DNA of 64,000 nucleotides from Vampirovibrio chlorellavorus (GTDB lineage Bacteria; Cyanobacteriota; Vampirovibrionia; Vampirovibrionales; Vampirovibrionaceae). The notes below the pieces were generated by a model that was not told where the DNA came from, did no database searches, and saw nothing but the letters and a program-made list of their open reading frames with translations. This document shows positions 41,057 through 50,066 of this stretch, one piece after another (within the stretch, counting starts at the first letter, position 1; every line of letters starts with the position of its first letter). The stretch spans positions 62,001-126,000 of the forward strand of contig QFWI01000011.1 in NCBI GenBank assembly GCA_003149345.1, written 5' to 3'. Position numbers and translations under genes: made by a program.

Positions 41057-42238
41057 ATGGCCAGTTTTAAAAATTACTATCTGATTTTGGGGGTGGAGGC
41101 CTTTGCCGATGCCGATGCCGTGCGTTCGGCTTTCCGCAAGCTGGCCCGTCAGCATCACCCGGACTTGAACGCTGGCAACGCTCAGGCTGAGGAGCGTTTT
41201 AAGGAAATTAACGAGGCCTATGAGATTTTAAGCAACCCCGACAAACGGGCCATGCACGATGCCAGTCTGCGGGCCCTGAAAGGCAATCTGGGGGGCAACC
41301 CGGCAGAGGGAAAAGCGGCTTACAGCAAGCAAGGCGATCAAACGCCCAAAGGGAAAGCCAGTCCCCCGCCTGCCGCTGAAAAAAAAGCCAGGGCAGAGTC
41401 ACCGCCAGCCTCATCGCCCAAAGCCGCATCTGCATCATCGTCTTCGGAAAAGCCAGAGCCGAACAAGGAAAAAGGCAGCAACACCTCCATTAATGACCTG
41501 TTTGAGTCCTTTCTAAAGAAGGGCTTTCAGGACAAATCCCCCAAGGGTGCCTCTGATCGGGAGGAGGGCTTTTTTACCGCCAATCCCAAGAAAGACCCCG
41601 GTAAAAAGTCGGAAAAACCCCAGCGGGGCGAGGACGTGCAGGTGAAGGCGGCCATTACCCCGCAGGAGGCCATGGATGGGGTGGTGAAGACGGTCAATGT
41701 GCAGCACAATGAAATCTGCCGCCGTTGCTCCGGGACGGGCAAAGTGAACGGTTTGGTTTGCACCGCCTGTAATGGAGAGAAAATTCTGGTGCGCCTTAAA
41801 AAAATTGATGTGCGTATTCCCGCCGGGGTGAAAAACGGTTCCAAGGTGCGGGTGGCCAAAGAAGGGGGCCGTGGCTACGGGGGAGCGGAGAACGGGGATT
41901 TGTTCCTCCAGATTGAAATCAGCGTGGATGCGGGCTTGCGCATTGAAGGGCTGGATGTATACGGGGATGCGGTGATAGCGCTGACGGATGCCGTATTGGG
42001 CTGCGAAATCGAGGTTTCCACGTTACATGGCCCCATGAAGATGACCGTGCCGCCCGGAACCCAGCCGGGAAAGGTCTTTCGATTGAAGGAACGGGGGGTG
42101 CAAAGCGGCCTGACCCAAGGCGATCACTATGTCACTGTCTCTGTAGTGGTGCCGGATGCCTTATCCGCTCGGGAAAAGGAGCTCTATCAGGAGCTGGCCC
42201 GTTTGCGTCCCGAGCGATCCAATTCCAAAAAGCCTTGA
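41057..42238 (+). CDS. DnaJ-like co-chaperone with reduced zinc finger
   Basis: 393 aa. J domain at residues 5-70 with HPD in RQHHPDLNAG and the FKEINEAYEILSN helix. A ~120-residue Lys/Ser/Pro-rich linker follows. The Cys-rich region has only two of the usual four CxxCxGxG repeats (CRRCSGTG and CTACNGE), enough for one zinc site. Then the substrate-binding C-terminal domains: VRIPAGVKNGSKVRVAKEGG, GDLFLQIEISVDAGLRIEG and VPPGTQPGKVFRLKERGV. It stimulates DnaK ATPase by way of HPD. The short zinc finger and long linker separate it from standard DnaJ. Located before flagellar genes, which may be incidental. Confidence 0.9.
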   Translation: MASFKNYYLILGVEAFADADAVRSAFRKLARQHHPDLNAGNAQAEERFKEINEAYEILSNPDKRAMHDASLRALKGNLGGNPAEGKAAYSKQGDQTPKGKASPPPAAEKKARAESPPASSPKAASASSSSEKPEPNKEKGSNTSINDLFESFLKKGFQDKSPKGASDREEGFFTANPKKDPGKKSEKPQRGEDVQVKAAITPQEAMDGVVKTVNVQHNEICRRCSGTGKVNGLVCTACNGEKILVRLKKIDVRIPAGVKNGSKVRVAKEGGRGYGGAENGDLFLQIEISVDAGLRIEGLDVYGDAVIALTDAVLGCEIEVSTLHGPMKMTVPPGTQPGKVFRLKERGVQSGLTQGDHYVTVSVVVPDALSAREKELYQELARLRPERSNSKKP

Positions 42239-42379
42239 GAGTCTCTCCTGGGGTAGACGCCCAAAATGGGGATGCTTCGCAAACGAGCCAGCCGCAGCCT
42301 CCACCGTTTGGATGATGTTCGGCATCTCAAAAACCTCCATACTATGGAGGAACGTGGTGAAAGTGTGGAGTTAGACCGG

Positions 42380-43162
42380 ATGACCGGCTTAGGCATCAGG
42401 GCAGTTTGTGGATGGAAAACGTGGGCGCTGCTATTGGCGGGGCTTGCACTCTTTGGCCTGCTGGCGTCTCCCGCCATGGCCCAGGTGGGAATCCCCACCG
42501 TGGATATTAAAGTGGGCTCGGCCACCAACCCGCAGGAGGTTAGCAAGGGCCTGCAAATTTTGGTGCTGCTGACCGTACTGACCTTAGCTCCGGCCATTTT
42601 GGTGATGGGTACGGCCTTTACCCGAATTGTTATTGTGCTGTCTCTGGTACGGCAAGCCATTGGCACTCCCCAGCTGCCGCCCAGTCAGGTGATTATTGGA
42701 TTGTCTCTGATTTTAACCTTTTTTGTCATGTCGCCTACCATCGATCAGATTAACAAGCAGGCCTTTCAGCCTTACCTCAAAGGGCAAATGCCCCAGGAGG
42801 AAGCCCTGATCAAGGCCATGGTGCCGGTGCGGACGTTTATGTTCAAGCAAACCGCCCCCAAGGATCTGGAATTGTTTATGGGGCTGGCCAAACTGAAAAA
42901 GCCCAAAAATCGGGGGGATGTGCCGACATATGTGCTATTGCCCGCCTTTACCATCAGCGAGCTGAAAACGGCGTTTCAGTTGGGCTTTATCATCTTTCTG
43001 CCGTTTCTGATTATCGACATGGTGGTGTCCAGCGTATTGGTGTCCATGGGCATGATGTTCCTGCCGCCCGCCACTATTGCCCTGCCCTTCAAGCTGGTGT
43101 TGTTTGTGCTGGTAGATGGCTGGCACCTCATCTCTCAATCCTTGGTAACGGGCTTTGGCTAA
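42380..43162 (+). CDS. fliP: Flagellar type III export protein FliP
   Basis: 260 aa from ATG 42380. Signal-like N-terminus (TWALLLAGLALFGLLASPAMA), then the FliP core: LTVLTLAPAILVMGTAFTRI, LVRQAIGTPQLPPSQVIIGL, FFVMSPTIDQINKQAFQPYL, VLLPAFTISELKTAFQLGF and IIDMVVSSVLVSMGMMFLPP. FliP, FliQ and FliR build the export gate of the flagellar secretion system. Start uncertain among ATG 42344, GTG 42365 and ATG 42380. Heads a run of export genes. Confidence 0.95.
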   Translation: MTGLGIRAVCGWKTWALLLAGLALFGLLASPAMAQVGIPTVDIKVGSATNPQEVSKGLQILVLLTVLTLAPAILVMGTAFTRIVIVLSLVRQAIGTPQLPPSQVIIGLSLILTFFVMSPTIDQINKQAFQPYLKGQMPQEEALIKAMVPVRTFMFKQTAPKDLELFMGLAKLKKPKNRGDVPTYVLLPAFTISELKTAFQLGFIIFLPFLIIDMVVSSVLVSMGMMFLPPATIALPFKLVLFVLVDGWHLISQSLVTGFG

Positions 43163-43174
43163 GGGAGATTGCCG

Positions 43175-43456
43175 ATGACGGAAGCCGCATTTATCGATCT
43201 CCTTCAGAACGCCCTGTGGCTGATTATTTTGCTATCCGCGCCCATGTTGCTGGTCAATCTGGTGGTGGGGGTGGCCATTTCCATTTTTCAGGCGGTCACC
43301 CAAATCCAGGAAGCCTCCCTGTCGTTTGTGCCCAAATTGCTGGCCTCGTTCCTGATCCTGATTTTGGCCGGGCCGTGGATGACCCAGATGGTGCTGGATT
43401 ACTCGGGTCGGATTTTTGACACGCTGGTGGAAGTGGCCAAAGCCCCCAAGCAATAA
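43175..43456 (+). CDS. fliQ: Flagellar type III export protein FliQ
   Basis: 93 aa, two membrane helices (LQNALWLIILLSAPMLLVNL and a second in LASFLILILAGPWM), with GVAISIFQAVTQIQEASLSF between, the FliQ signature. Start ATG 43175, following GGGAGA, 12 bp after fliP. Forms the export-gate helix with FliP and FliR. Confidence 0.95.
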   Translation: MTEAAFIDLLQNALWLIILLSAPMLLVNLVVGVAISIFQAVTQIQEASLSFVPKLLASFLILILAGPWMTQMVLDYSGRIFDTLVEVAKAPKQ

Positions 43457-43475
43457 CCCAGGGAGATGAACCGGT

Positions 43476-44261
43476 TTGGATTTAAGCCTGCTAACCATGA
43501 ATACCGTCATCGCCTTTTTGCTGGTGCTGTTTCGCATTGCCGGGATGCTGGTCAGCGCGCCGTTATTCAATATGCGTAATATTCCAGCGCAGGTCAAAGT
43601 GGGCTTTGCGGTGGCCATCGCCCTCATTCTGTTTCCCCTGCATTCGGTCCATTTGGTCATTCCCAAGGACTTAATTCAGTTTTCCCTGTTGGTCATCCAG
43701 GAAAGTATTCTGGGTATTCTCATTGGCTTTACGGCCAATCTGGTGTTTATCGCCCTGCAAGTGGCCGGAGAGTTTTTTAGTATGCAAATGGGCCTGTCCA
43801 TTGCCAATTTGCTGGATCCAGTCACCAATACCCAATCCGCCGTGGTGGGACAGTTCTTTTTCTACTTCGCGGCCCTCTTGTTTTTAAACCTCAATATCCA
43901 TCACGCCCTCATTGCCGGAGTGGACCGCAGTTTTAACGCCATCCCCTTGGGGCATTTTATAGGGGAAGGGAATTTGACCGGAGGGCTGATGGTCGAGCGG
44001 TTTATGAAGCTCAGTAGCGACATGTTTGTGATGGCTATGATGATTAGTGTGCCCCTGATGTCCATCCTCATTTTGCTGGAAATCGCCCTGAGCTTTGTGG
44101 CCAAGGTCATGCCGCAAATGAATATTTTTATCGTGGGGCTGCCGGTCAAAGTGGGCGGCGGCTTGTTTGCCATGATGGTCAGCCTGCCCTATCTCAGCAG
44201 TTTACTGGGCGATCAGTACGCCACGCTGGTCAAAGTCCTGCTGAACCTGTACAAGACCTAA
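43476..44261 (+). CDS. fliR: Flagellar type III export protein FliR
   Basis: 261 aa. TTG start at 43476, ten bases after GGGAG (alternative ATG 43497). Typical FliR: LLVLFRIAGMLVSAPLFNMR, IPAQVKVGFAVAIALILFP, FIALQVAGEFFSMQMGLSIA and ALSFVAKVMPQMNIFIVGLP. Six or so membrane helices. Part of the FliPQR gate; 17 bp before flhB. Confidence 0.94.
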   Translation: MDLSLLTMNTVIAFLLVLFRIAGMLVSAPLFNMRNIPAQVKVGFAVAIALILFPLHSVHLVIPKDLIQFSLLVIQESILGILIGFTANLVFIALQVAGEFFSMQMGLSIANLLDPVTNTQSAVVGQFFFYFAALLFLNLNIHHALIAGVDRSFNAIPLGHFIGEGNLTGGLMVERFMKLSSDMFVMAMMISVPLMSILILLEIALSFVAKVMPQMNIFIVGLPVKVGGGLFAMMVSLPYLSSLLGDQYATLVKVLLNLYKT

Positions 44262-44278
44262 TGGGGGTGGGCTAGGCC

Positions 44279-45439
44279 ATGTCCGGTGAAAAGACAGAAA
44301 AGCCAACAGGCAAGCGCATCTCGGATGCGCGAGCCAAGGGACAGGTGGCCAAAAGCCAGGACTTCAACGCCGCTTTGGTCATGATTGCCGTCACCTGGAT
44401 TATGGGCTCAATGGGGCCTTATACCCTCAATACCGTGTACGCCCAAATGCAGTACACCTTTGGCCAGTTGCTGACCAGCCCGGTGGTGTTGCAGCCCATG
44501 ACCAAGGATGGATTTGACGCCCTGTTCTCGGGCACCTTACAGTCCATGATCTGGCTGATGCTGCCGTTTTTGCTTTCCGTGTGCGTGATGGCCGCCTTGT
44601 CCAACCTGGTGCAGGTGCGTCCCCTGTTTACCATGCAGGCCATCGCCCCCAAACTGGATAAACTCAACCCGCTGAATGGCTTTAAGCGCCTGTTTTCCAT
44701 GCGCTCGGTCATTGAAGTGGTCAAGGCCATCCTCAAGATGTCCATTATCGGGGCTTGTGGTTATTCGGTCATCAGCGGGCATATCCAGGAACTGATGGGG
44801 CTGGGGGCAATGGATGTGCCCGCCGCCTGGGGCGTCATTGTGGGGGTGGCTGGGGAAATCGCCAAGCAGGGCTGCATTGCATTTTTAATCATCGGTATCG
44901 CTGACTGGCGCTATCAGGCCTGGGAACTGGAAAAACAACTGCGCATGTCCAAGCAGGACATCAAGGATGAACGCAAAAATTCCGATGGCGATCCCATGAT
45001 GAAAAGCCGCATGCGGCAGATGGGCATGAAGATGATTCGCACCCGTCAGCTGGCCGCCGTGCCCACCGCCGATGTGGTCATTACCAACCCCACCCACTAC
45101 GCCATTGCCCTGAAGTATGACCCGGACATTGCCCCCGCCCCGGTGGTGGTGGCCATGGGAAAGGATTTGTTCGCCCAGAAAATAAAAGAAGTGGCCAAAG
45201 AGGCAGGCGTGCCCATGGTGGAAAACAAGCCGTTGGCTCGCGCCTTGTACCCGGTGGTGGAAGTAGAAGCCATGATTCCGCCGGATTTGTTTGTGGCCGT
45301 GGCCGAAGTGCTGGCCTTTGTCTTTGCCAAGCACAAGGGGCGCCGGTTGGCGGCCCAAAAACGCTCCAAAGAGGCCGCCCAAAAGGAAGCGGCCAAGCAG
45401 GAAGCCAAGCGTAAGTTGCGGGAGGAGGCTAGCGAATGA
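44279..45439 (+). CDS. flhB: Flagellar export switch protein FlhB
   Basis: 386 aa. Opens SGEKTEKPTGKRISDARAKG, has four membrane helices, and the self-cleaving NPTH in VVITNPTHYAIALKYD, which lets the protein switch export specificity from hook to filament. ENKPLARALYPVVEVEAMIP follows. Ends with a Lys/Ala-rich tail. Its last four bases overlap the flhA start. The flagellar assignment over virulence T3SS rests on gene order and flhA length. Confidence 0.94.
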   Translation: MSGEKTEKPTGKRISDARAKGQVAKSQDFNAALVMIAVTWIMGSMGPYTLNTVYAQMQYTFGQLLTSPVVLQPMTKDGFDALFSGTLQSMIWLMLPFLLSVCVMAALSNLVQVRPLFTMQAIAPKLDKLNPLNGFKRLFSMRSVIEVVKAILKMSIIGACGYSVISGHIQELMGLGAMDVPAAWGVIVGVAGEIAKQGCIAFLIIGIADWRYQAWELEKQLRMSKQDIKDERKNSDGDPMMKSRMRQMGMKMIRTRQLAAVPTADVVITNPTHYAIALKYDPDIAPAPVVVAMGKDLFAQKIKEVAKEAGVPMVENKPLARALYPVVEVEAMIPPDLFVAVAEVLAFVFAKHKGRRLAAQKRSKEAAQKEAAKQEAKRKLREEASE

Positions 45440-47547
45440 GCGCTCCCAACAAAAAAATGCCCCGGCTGGGCTGGAAGGATTTGCTGAAGCATAACGACGT
45501 GCTGTTGGCGGTGGGCATTGTGTTTGTGGTCACCATGATGGTGATCCCCCTCTCTCCTTTGGTGCTGGATGTATTTTTAACCCTGAATATCGCCCTGTCG
45601 GTGACTATTTTGCTGGTGACCCTTTACACCCAGGAGCCGCTTCAGTATTCTACTTTTCCCACCATTTTGCTGTTTGCCACCCTATTCCGGCTGGGCCTGA
45701 ACGTCAGCACCACCCGATTGATTCTGCTGAACGGGGAAGCAGGACAGGTGGTACACGCCTTCGGGAACTTCGTCATCGGCGGGAATTACGTGGTGGGTAT
45801 GCTGATCTTTATCATCCTCATCATCATCAACTTTATTGTTATCACCAACGGTGCGGGCCGAGTCTCGGAAGTAGCCGCCCGCTTTACCTTGGATGCCATG
45901 CCCGGTAAGCAGTTGAGCATCGACGCCGATTTGAACGCCGGCATGATCGATGAGAAAGAGGCCAAGCGCCGTCGGCAAAACATTCAGCGGGAAGCCGATT
46001 TTTACGGAACCATGGACGGTGCCAGCAAGTTTGTGAAAGGCGACGCCATTGCCGCCATTATCATTACGGTCATCAACATCGTGGGCGGCTTGATTATCGG
46101 AGTCATGCAGATGGGTATGCCCTTGGAGCAGGCCGCTGCCACTTTTACCACCCTATCGGTGGGGGATGGCTTGGTCTCCCAGTTGCCCGCCCTGATTATT
46201 TCGGCGGCCACCGGTATTCTGGTCACCCGGGTCAACGATTCCGAGGTATCCCTGGGGGATGAAATCGGCGGACAGATGTTCCAGAACCCCAAGGTCATGG
46301 CCATTATGGGCAGCCTCATGCTGTTGATGGGCATGATTCCGGGTTTGCCCAACTTGCCCTTCTTGACGGTTGGCGCTTTGGCGGTGGGTGGGAGCTTCCT
46401 GCTGGTTAAAAACACCCGGGAAAAGGCCGAGATGAAATTGCTGGAAGACAACAAGGCCAAAACCGTTCAAAAGAAAAAGACTACCACGGAAAACGTACTG
46501 GATCTGCTGCAAGTGGAGACCATGGAACTGGAAATCGGCTACCGGCTGGTGCCCCTGATTGAAGCGGAAGCGGGCGGCGACCTGCTGGAGCGGATTGCCC
46601 AAATTCGCAAGCAGATCGCCCTGGAGCTTGGGTTCGTGCTGCCGTCCATTCGGGTACGGGATAACTTGCAACTGCCGCCCAACCAGTACAACATCAAGCT
46701 GCGGGGGGTAACCATTGATCAGGGGGAGGTCATGGCCGATTTGTGGCTGGCCATGAGCACCGACCCTGATATCATCGAGCCCATTCAGGGCATTGAGACC
46801 AAGGAGCCCGCCTTCGGCTTACCCGCTTTGTGGATTGAGGCCGATGAGAAAGAGCAGGCCGAAATGAACGGATACACTGTGGTCAGCGCTTCGGCGGTGG
46901 TCTCCACTCATTTAACGGAATTTATCAAGAAAAACTCGGCGGATATTTTAGGCCGGGCCGATGTGCAGAACCTTTTGACCAACGTGAAAAAGTCCAACGA
47001 AAGCCTGGTCACCGATTTGGTGCCCGAAACGCTCACCGAAGCCGAGATCCAGATTATCTTGCAGAACCTGCTGCGGGAGAAAGTCAGCATTCGGGACATG
47101 GTGACCATACTGGAGTCGCTGGGGTACCACTGCCGGGTCAACAAAGACCCGGATTACCTCACCGAGCAGGTGCGTATGGCGCTCTCTCGCAGCATTTGCA
47201 AGCAGCACCAAAACCCGGATACCGGAGAATTACCGGTACTGACTCTCGATCCGACCGTGGAAGAGCAAATGGCACAAGGGCTGACCCAGGATGGTCAGAC
47301 TTTGGCCCTGGGGCCGGTGTTTACCCAAAAGCTGTTTGCCGCCCTCAATCAGGAAATTGAGCGGGTGATTGGGGCCCACGGCGTGCAGCCGGTATTGCTG
47401 TGCAATGCCCGCTTGCGCTTGCCTTTCAGGCGCATGATTGAACGGATGCTGCCCCAAATTGCCGTGTTATCCTACAACGAGATTGGCCCCAGCGTGAAAG
47501 CCACTGCCGTGGGTTCGGTGCGGGTAGACTTGGCCCAATTGGCATAG
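45436..47547 (+). CDS. flhA: Flagellar export protein FlhA
   Basis: 703 aa. N-terminal membrane half of about eight helices with FATLFRLGLNVSTTRLILL, the FHIPEP-type loop region GRVSEVAARFTLDAMPGKQL and IDADLNAGMIDEKEAKRRR; cytoplasmic C-terminal half with EIGYRLVPLIEAEAGGDLLE, IRVRDNLQLPPNQYNI and PVLLCNARLRLPFRRM. It forms the nonameric ring that receives substrates and uses proton-motive force. ATGA overlap with flhB. Confidence 0.95.
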   Translation: MSAPNKKMPRLGWKDLLKHNDVLLAVGIVFVVTMMVIPLSPLVLDVFLTLNIALSVTILLVTLYTQEPLQYSTFPTILLFATLFRLGLNVSTTRLILLNGEAGQVVHAFGNFVIGGNYVVGMLIFIILIIINFIVITNGAGRVSEVAARFTLDAMPGKQLSIDADLNAGMIDEKEAKRRRQNIQREADFYGTMDGASKFVKGDAIAAIIITVINIVGGLIIGVMQMGMPLEQAAATFTTLSVGDGLVSQLPALIISAATGILVTRVNDSEVSLGDEIGGQMFQNPKVMAIMGSLMLLMGMIPGLPNLPFLTVGALAVGGSFLLVKNTREKAEMKLLEDNKAKTVQKKKTTTENVLDLLQVETMELEIGYRLVPLIEAEAGGDLLERIAQIRKQIALELGFVLPSIRVRDNLQLPPNQYNIKLRGVTIDQGEVMADLWLAMSTDPDIIEPIQGIETKEPAFGLPALWIEADEKEQAEMNGYTVVSASAVVSTHLTEFIKKNSADILGRADVQNLLTNVKKSNESLVTDLVPETLTEAEIQIILQNLLREKVSIRDMVTILESLGYHCRVNKDPDYLTEQVRMALSRSICKQHQNPDTGELPVLTLDPTVEEQMAQGLTQDGQTLALGPVFTQKLFAALNQEIERVIGAHGVQPVLLCNARLRLPFRRMIERMLPQIAVLSYNEIGPSVKATAVGSVRVDLAQLA

Positions 47548-47578
47548 ACGGAGTTGCTGACGTGGAGCGTGATTGGTC

Positions 47579-47977
47579 ATGAAATTGAATACCAAGGTCG
47601 GCGGCATCTGCGCCAGCTTGACGTTTCTGATTACGGCCATCCCCGGGTTTTACCAGCAGGCCCGGCCCACGGCCTTTAATTTTATCGCCTCGGACTCTTT
47701 TTCCGGGATGGCGGTGGTGGAAACCTTGGCCATTAGCTTGCTGGGGGCTATGGCTGCCTGGATGATCGGCTATATCATTGGGGATATCTTGTCCCACCCA
47801 CAGAAGGTCGTCAAACCCCAGGCTTCACCCATAGAAGCGCCTGTGCCCTCGCCCCTCCCTCCGCCGAATTTACCGGACAAGACTCAGGATGAGGTTGATC
47901 CCGAGGGGCAAAGTGAACTATCAGAATCGCCAGACCCGGTCGCAGCGCCATCGGAGTCCACGGACGATTTGGAATAA
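47579..47977 (+). CDS. Small membrane protein after flhA
   Basis: 132 aa from ATG 47579 (TTG 47573 also in frame). A hydrophobic N-terminus (ICASLTFLITAIPGFYQQA) resembles a signal anchor, and a second helix (VETLAISLLGAMAAWMIGYI) is followed by a Pro/Ser/Glu-rich cytoplasmic-looking tail of 55 residues. No family recognised. It lies 31 bp after flhA and may be transcribed with it; a flagellar role is only suggested by location. Confidence 0.62.
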   Translation: MKLNTKVGGICASLTFLITAIPGFYQQARPTAFNFIASDSFSGMAVVETLAISLLGAMAAWMIGYIIGDILSHPQKVVKPQASPIEAPVPSPLPPPNLPDKTQDEVDPEGQSELSESPDPVAAPSESTDDLE

Positions 47978-47987
47978 ACCCTGCTTT

Positions 47988-48017
47988 TTGATGGTTTTGG
48001 GAAGTGTTTGCTATAAT
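47988..48017 (+). promoter_or_regulatory. Sigma-70-type promoter upstream of the CDF-CorC fusion gene
   Basis: TTGATG at 47988-47993, an 18-base spacer, and a perfect TATAAT at 48012-48017. It lies 92 bp before the GTG start of the downstream gene. Confidence 0.55.
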
Positions 48018-48108
48018 AAAACATTAAATTAGATTGGTTGCGCTGAAATTAAAGTTTTTGACAGCAATGCCGATTTAAAAAGTACCGTTTTCCCTAAAGG
48101 AAAAAGGT

Positions 48109-50049
48109 GTGTTGGAAGTAAACCCTAAAGGTTACATGGGTACAGTCGAACCTCCAGGCAGTACAAGGCCCGCCGATTATTCAGGAACGCCCACCTATAT
48201 CGGCCCTCGCGAAAACGCATTTCAGCATGCGGAATCCTCTCTTTGGGTTGCCTTCCTGGTCAATATTGGGGTAGGGGCCATTAAGTTCGTGGCCTGGCTG
48301 TTTTCTCAAAGCCCATCCATGTTTAGTGAGAGTTTGCACTCCTTTGGCGATGCGGTGAACAGTGTTGCCCTGATTTTGGGGAACAAGTTCAGTCAACGCC
48401 CCCCGGATCGCAGTCATCCCTTTGGTTATGGGCTGGAGGCCAATGTTTGGGCCTTGGCCGCTTGCGTATTCCTGATAGGTACTTCTATTTGGGCGGTTTC
48501 AGAAGGGTTTCAGCACTTTACCGCCAAACATCCTGAAGTGATGACCCTCCAGGGTTTTCTGACGTCTGCCGTCATTCTGGTTATCAGCATTGTGCTGGAA
48601 ATTGTAGCCGTTCGACGAGCTTCCCAGGCGGTGCTGGAGGAGATGCAAATTACCCCGCGCAACGAGTTGGAAATTTTTACCCTGGCCTTTGCCAACATTA
48701 AAAACGTGTTGAGTCCCACCACCCGCTTTGTTTACTACGAAGACAATATTGCTCTGTTGGGCGCCTTTTTGGCCCTCAGCGCCATTTCGGTGTCTTACTT
48801 TGTGGTGCATTCCGGTTTGGTGATTCCGGGTTCGTTGGCATTGCCGGAGTTTCTCTCCTGGACGCTGATTCGCTTTGATGCCATGGTTTCTATGCTGATT
48901 GGCGGCTTGTTGGCCGGAATGGCCATTTACCTGTTCCGTCATAACCGGGGCATTCTCACTCAAAGTTCGGCCTCTCCCCGGGTGGAGAAAAAGATCACCG
49001 ACCTGGTGACCAGCATGCACGGGGTTTCTGAAATTCTGGACTTAAAAACCCTGGATCATGGCATTGCGGGTTTGACTGTCCATCTCAAGGTTCAGGTGGA
49101 TCCCTACATTCAGGTGAAGGATGTGGATGATCTGACCGAACGCATCAAGCATAAAATTCAGCGTCGTATTGTGCAGGCTTCCCAGGTGTTTGTGGAGGTG
49201 CTGGCCGATGAATCCGAGATTGAATGGGGCGAAAAGTTTAACGCCTTGGTGGAACAGGGCCGCAAAGAGGGCGTACTGGACGCTCGCTCCGAGATTCTGC
49301 TGAAAAACGTGTATGACTTCAGTGAGGCCACGGTCAAAGACATTATGATTCCCCGTATTGATGTGGAATACGTGGATGTGGAAACGCCCTTGACTGAAGT
49401 GGCCGATTTGATGATTGAAACCGGCCATTCTCGCCTGCCCGTATTCAAGGAGAATGTGGATGATCTGGTGGGGCTGGTTCACTCCCGGGATGTCTTTGAC
49501 TTGATTCGCAAAAACCAGATGGAGACCTCCTTGGCCAGTATTGTGCGGGAAATTGATATTTTTCCCGAAAACAAGGGCATCAGCGACTTGCTGGAGGATT
49601 TCAAGCGCAATAAAATCCGTATTGCCGCCGTGGCCGATGAACATGGGGGCTTTGCCGGGCTGGTGACCGTTGAGGACGTCATTGAGGAAATCATTGGCGA
49701 GATTTGGGATGAGCATGAACCGGAAGAGCCCATGATGACTGTGCTTAGCTCCAATCGGGTTCAGGTCAACGGAAAATGCGAAATCGAAGATCTCAACGAA
49801 CAACTGGATTTGAACATTCCCTTTGATGATTTCAAGACCATTGGGGGTTATGTGTTCGGCGAATTGGGCCGAGAGCCAGAGGCTGGTGACGAGGTCATCT
49901 TTGAAGACCTTAAATTTACGGTGGAAGAAGCCGACGGCCCTCGCATTATCAGCGTGATGATTGAATCACCCGTTCCGTTCCAGTTGAAACGGGAATTGTC
50001 GCCTGAACCGGGTAAGGGTAATGGCGCGGTTAACGTGGCTGATTCCTGA
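48109..50049 (+). CDS. CDF-type cation transporter fused to a CBS/CorC_HlyC module
   Basis: 646 aa, GTG start after AAAGGAAAAAG. Residues ~40-295 are a cation diffusion facilitator: His77 and Asp81 in SESLHSFGDAVNSVALILG, the RPPDRSHPFGYGLEANVWAL motif, EDNIALLGAFLALSAIS (as in the ZnT9-like branch), and a cytoplasmic CDF domain (GLTVHLKVQVDPYIQV). Residues ~385-520 are two CBS domains (VKDIMIPRIDVEYVDVE, GHSRLPVFKENVDDLVGLVH, GGFAGLVTVEDVIEEIIGEI), and ~535-630 a CorC_HlyC domain (FKTIGGYVFGELGREPEAGD). Normally CBS+CorC follows a DUF21/CNNM magnesium-transport domain; here the CDF part takes its place. Substrate unknown (Zn, Mn, Fe, Mg or Co all possible). Confidence 0.9.
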   Translation: MLEVNPKGYMGTVEPPGSTRPADYSGTPTYIGPRENAFQHAESSLWVAFLVNIGVGAIKFVAWLFSQSPSMFSESLHSFGDAVNSVALILGNKFSQRPPDRSHPFGYGLEANVWALAACVFLIGTSIWAVSEGFQHFTAKHPEVMTLQGFLTSAVILVISIVLEIVAVRRASQAVLEEMQITPRNELEIFTLAFANIKNVLSPTTRFVYYEDNIALLGAFLALSAISVSYFVVHSGLVIPGSLALPEFLSWTLIRFDAMVSMLIGGLLAGMAIYLFRHNRGILTQSSASPRVEKKITDLVTSMHGVSEILDLKTLDHGIAGLTVHLKVQVDPYIQVKDVDDLTERIKHKIQRRIVQASQVFVEVLADESEIEWGEKFNALVEQGRKEGVLDARSEILLKNVYDFSEATVKDIMIPRIDVEYVDVETPLTEVADLMIETGHSRLPVFKENVDDLVGLVHSRDVFDLIRKNQMETSLASIVREIDIFPENKGISDLLEDFKRNKIRIAAVADEHGGFAGLVTVEDVIEEIIGEIWDEHEPEEPMMTVLSSNRVQVNGKCEIEDLNEQLDLNIPFDDFKTIGGYVFGELGREPEAGDEVIFEDLKFTVEEADGPRIISVMIESPVPFQLKRELSPEPGKGNGAVNVADS

Positions 50050-50066
50050 AAGCACCGGGTTCCGCG

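Noticed and set aside
42380..47547. Virulence-type III secretion system
   Set aside because: Gene order fliP-fliQ-fliR-flhB-flhA, FlhA length and NPTH context fit the flagellar system; no needle or secretin genes.
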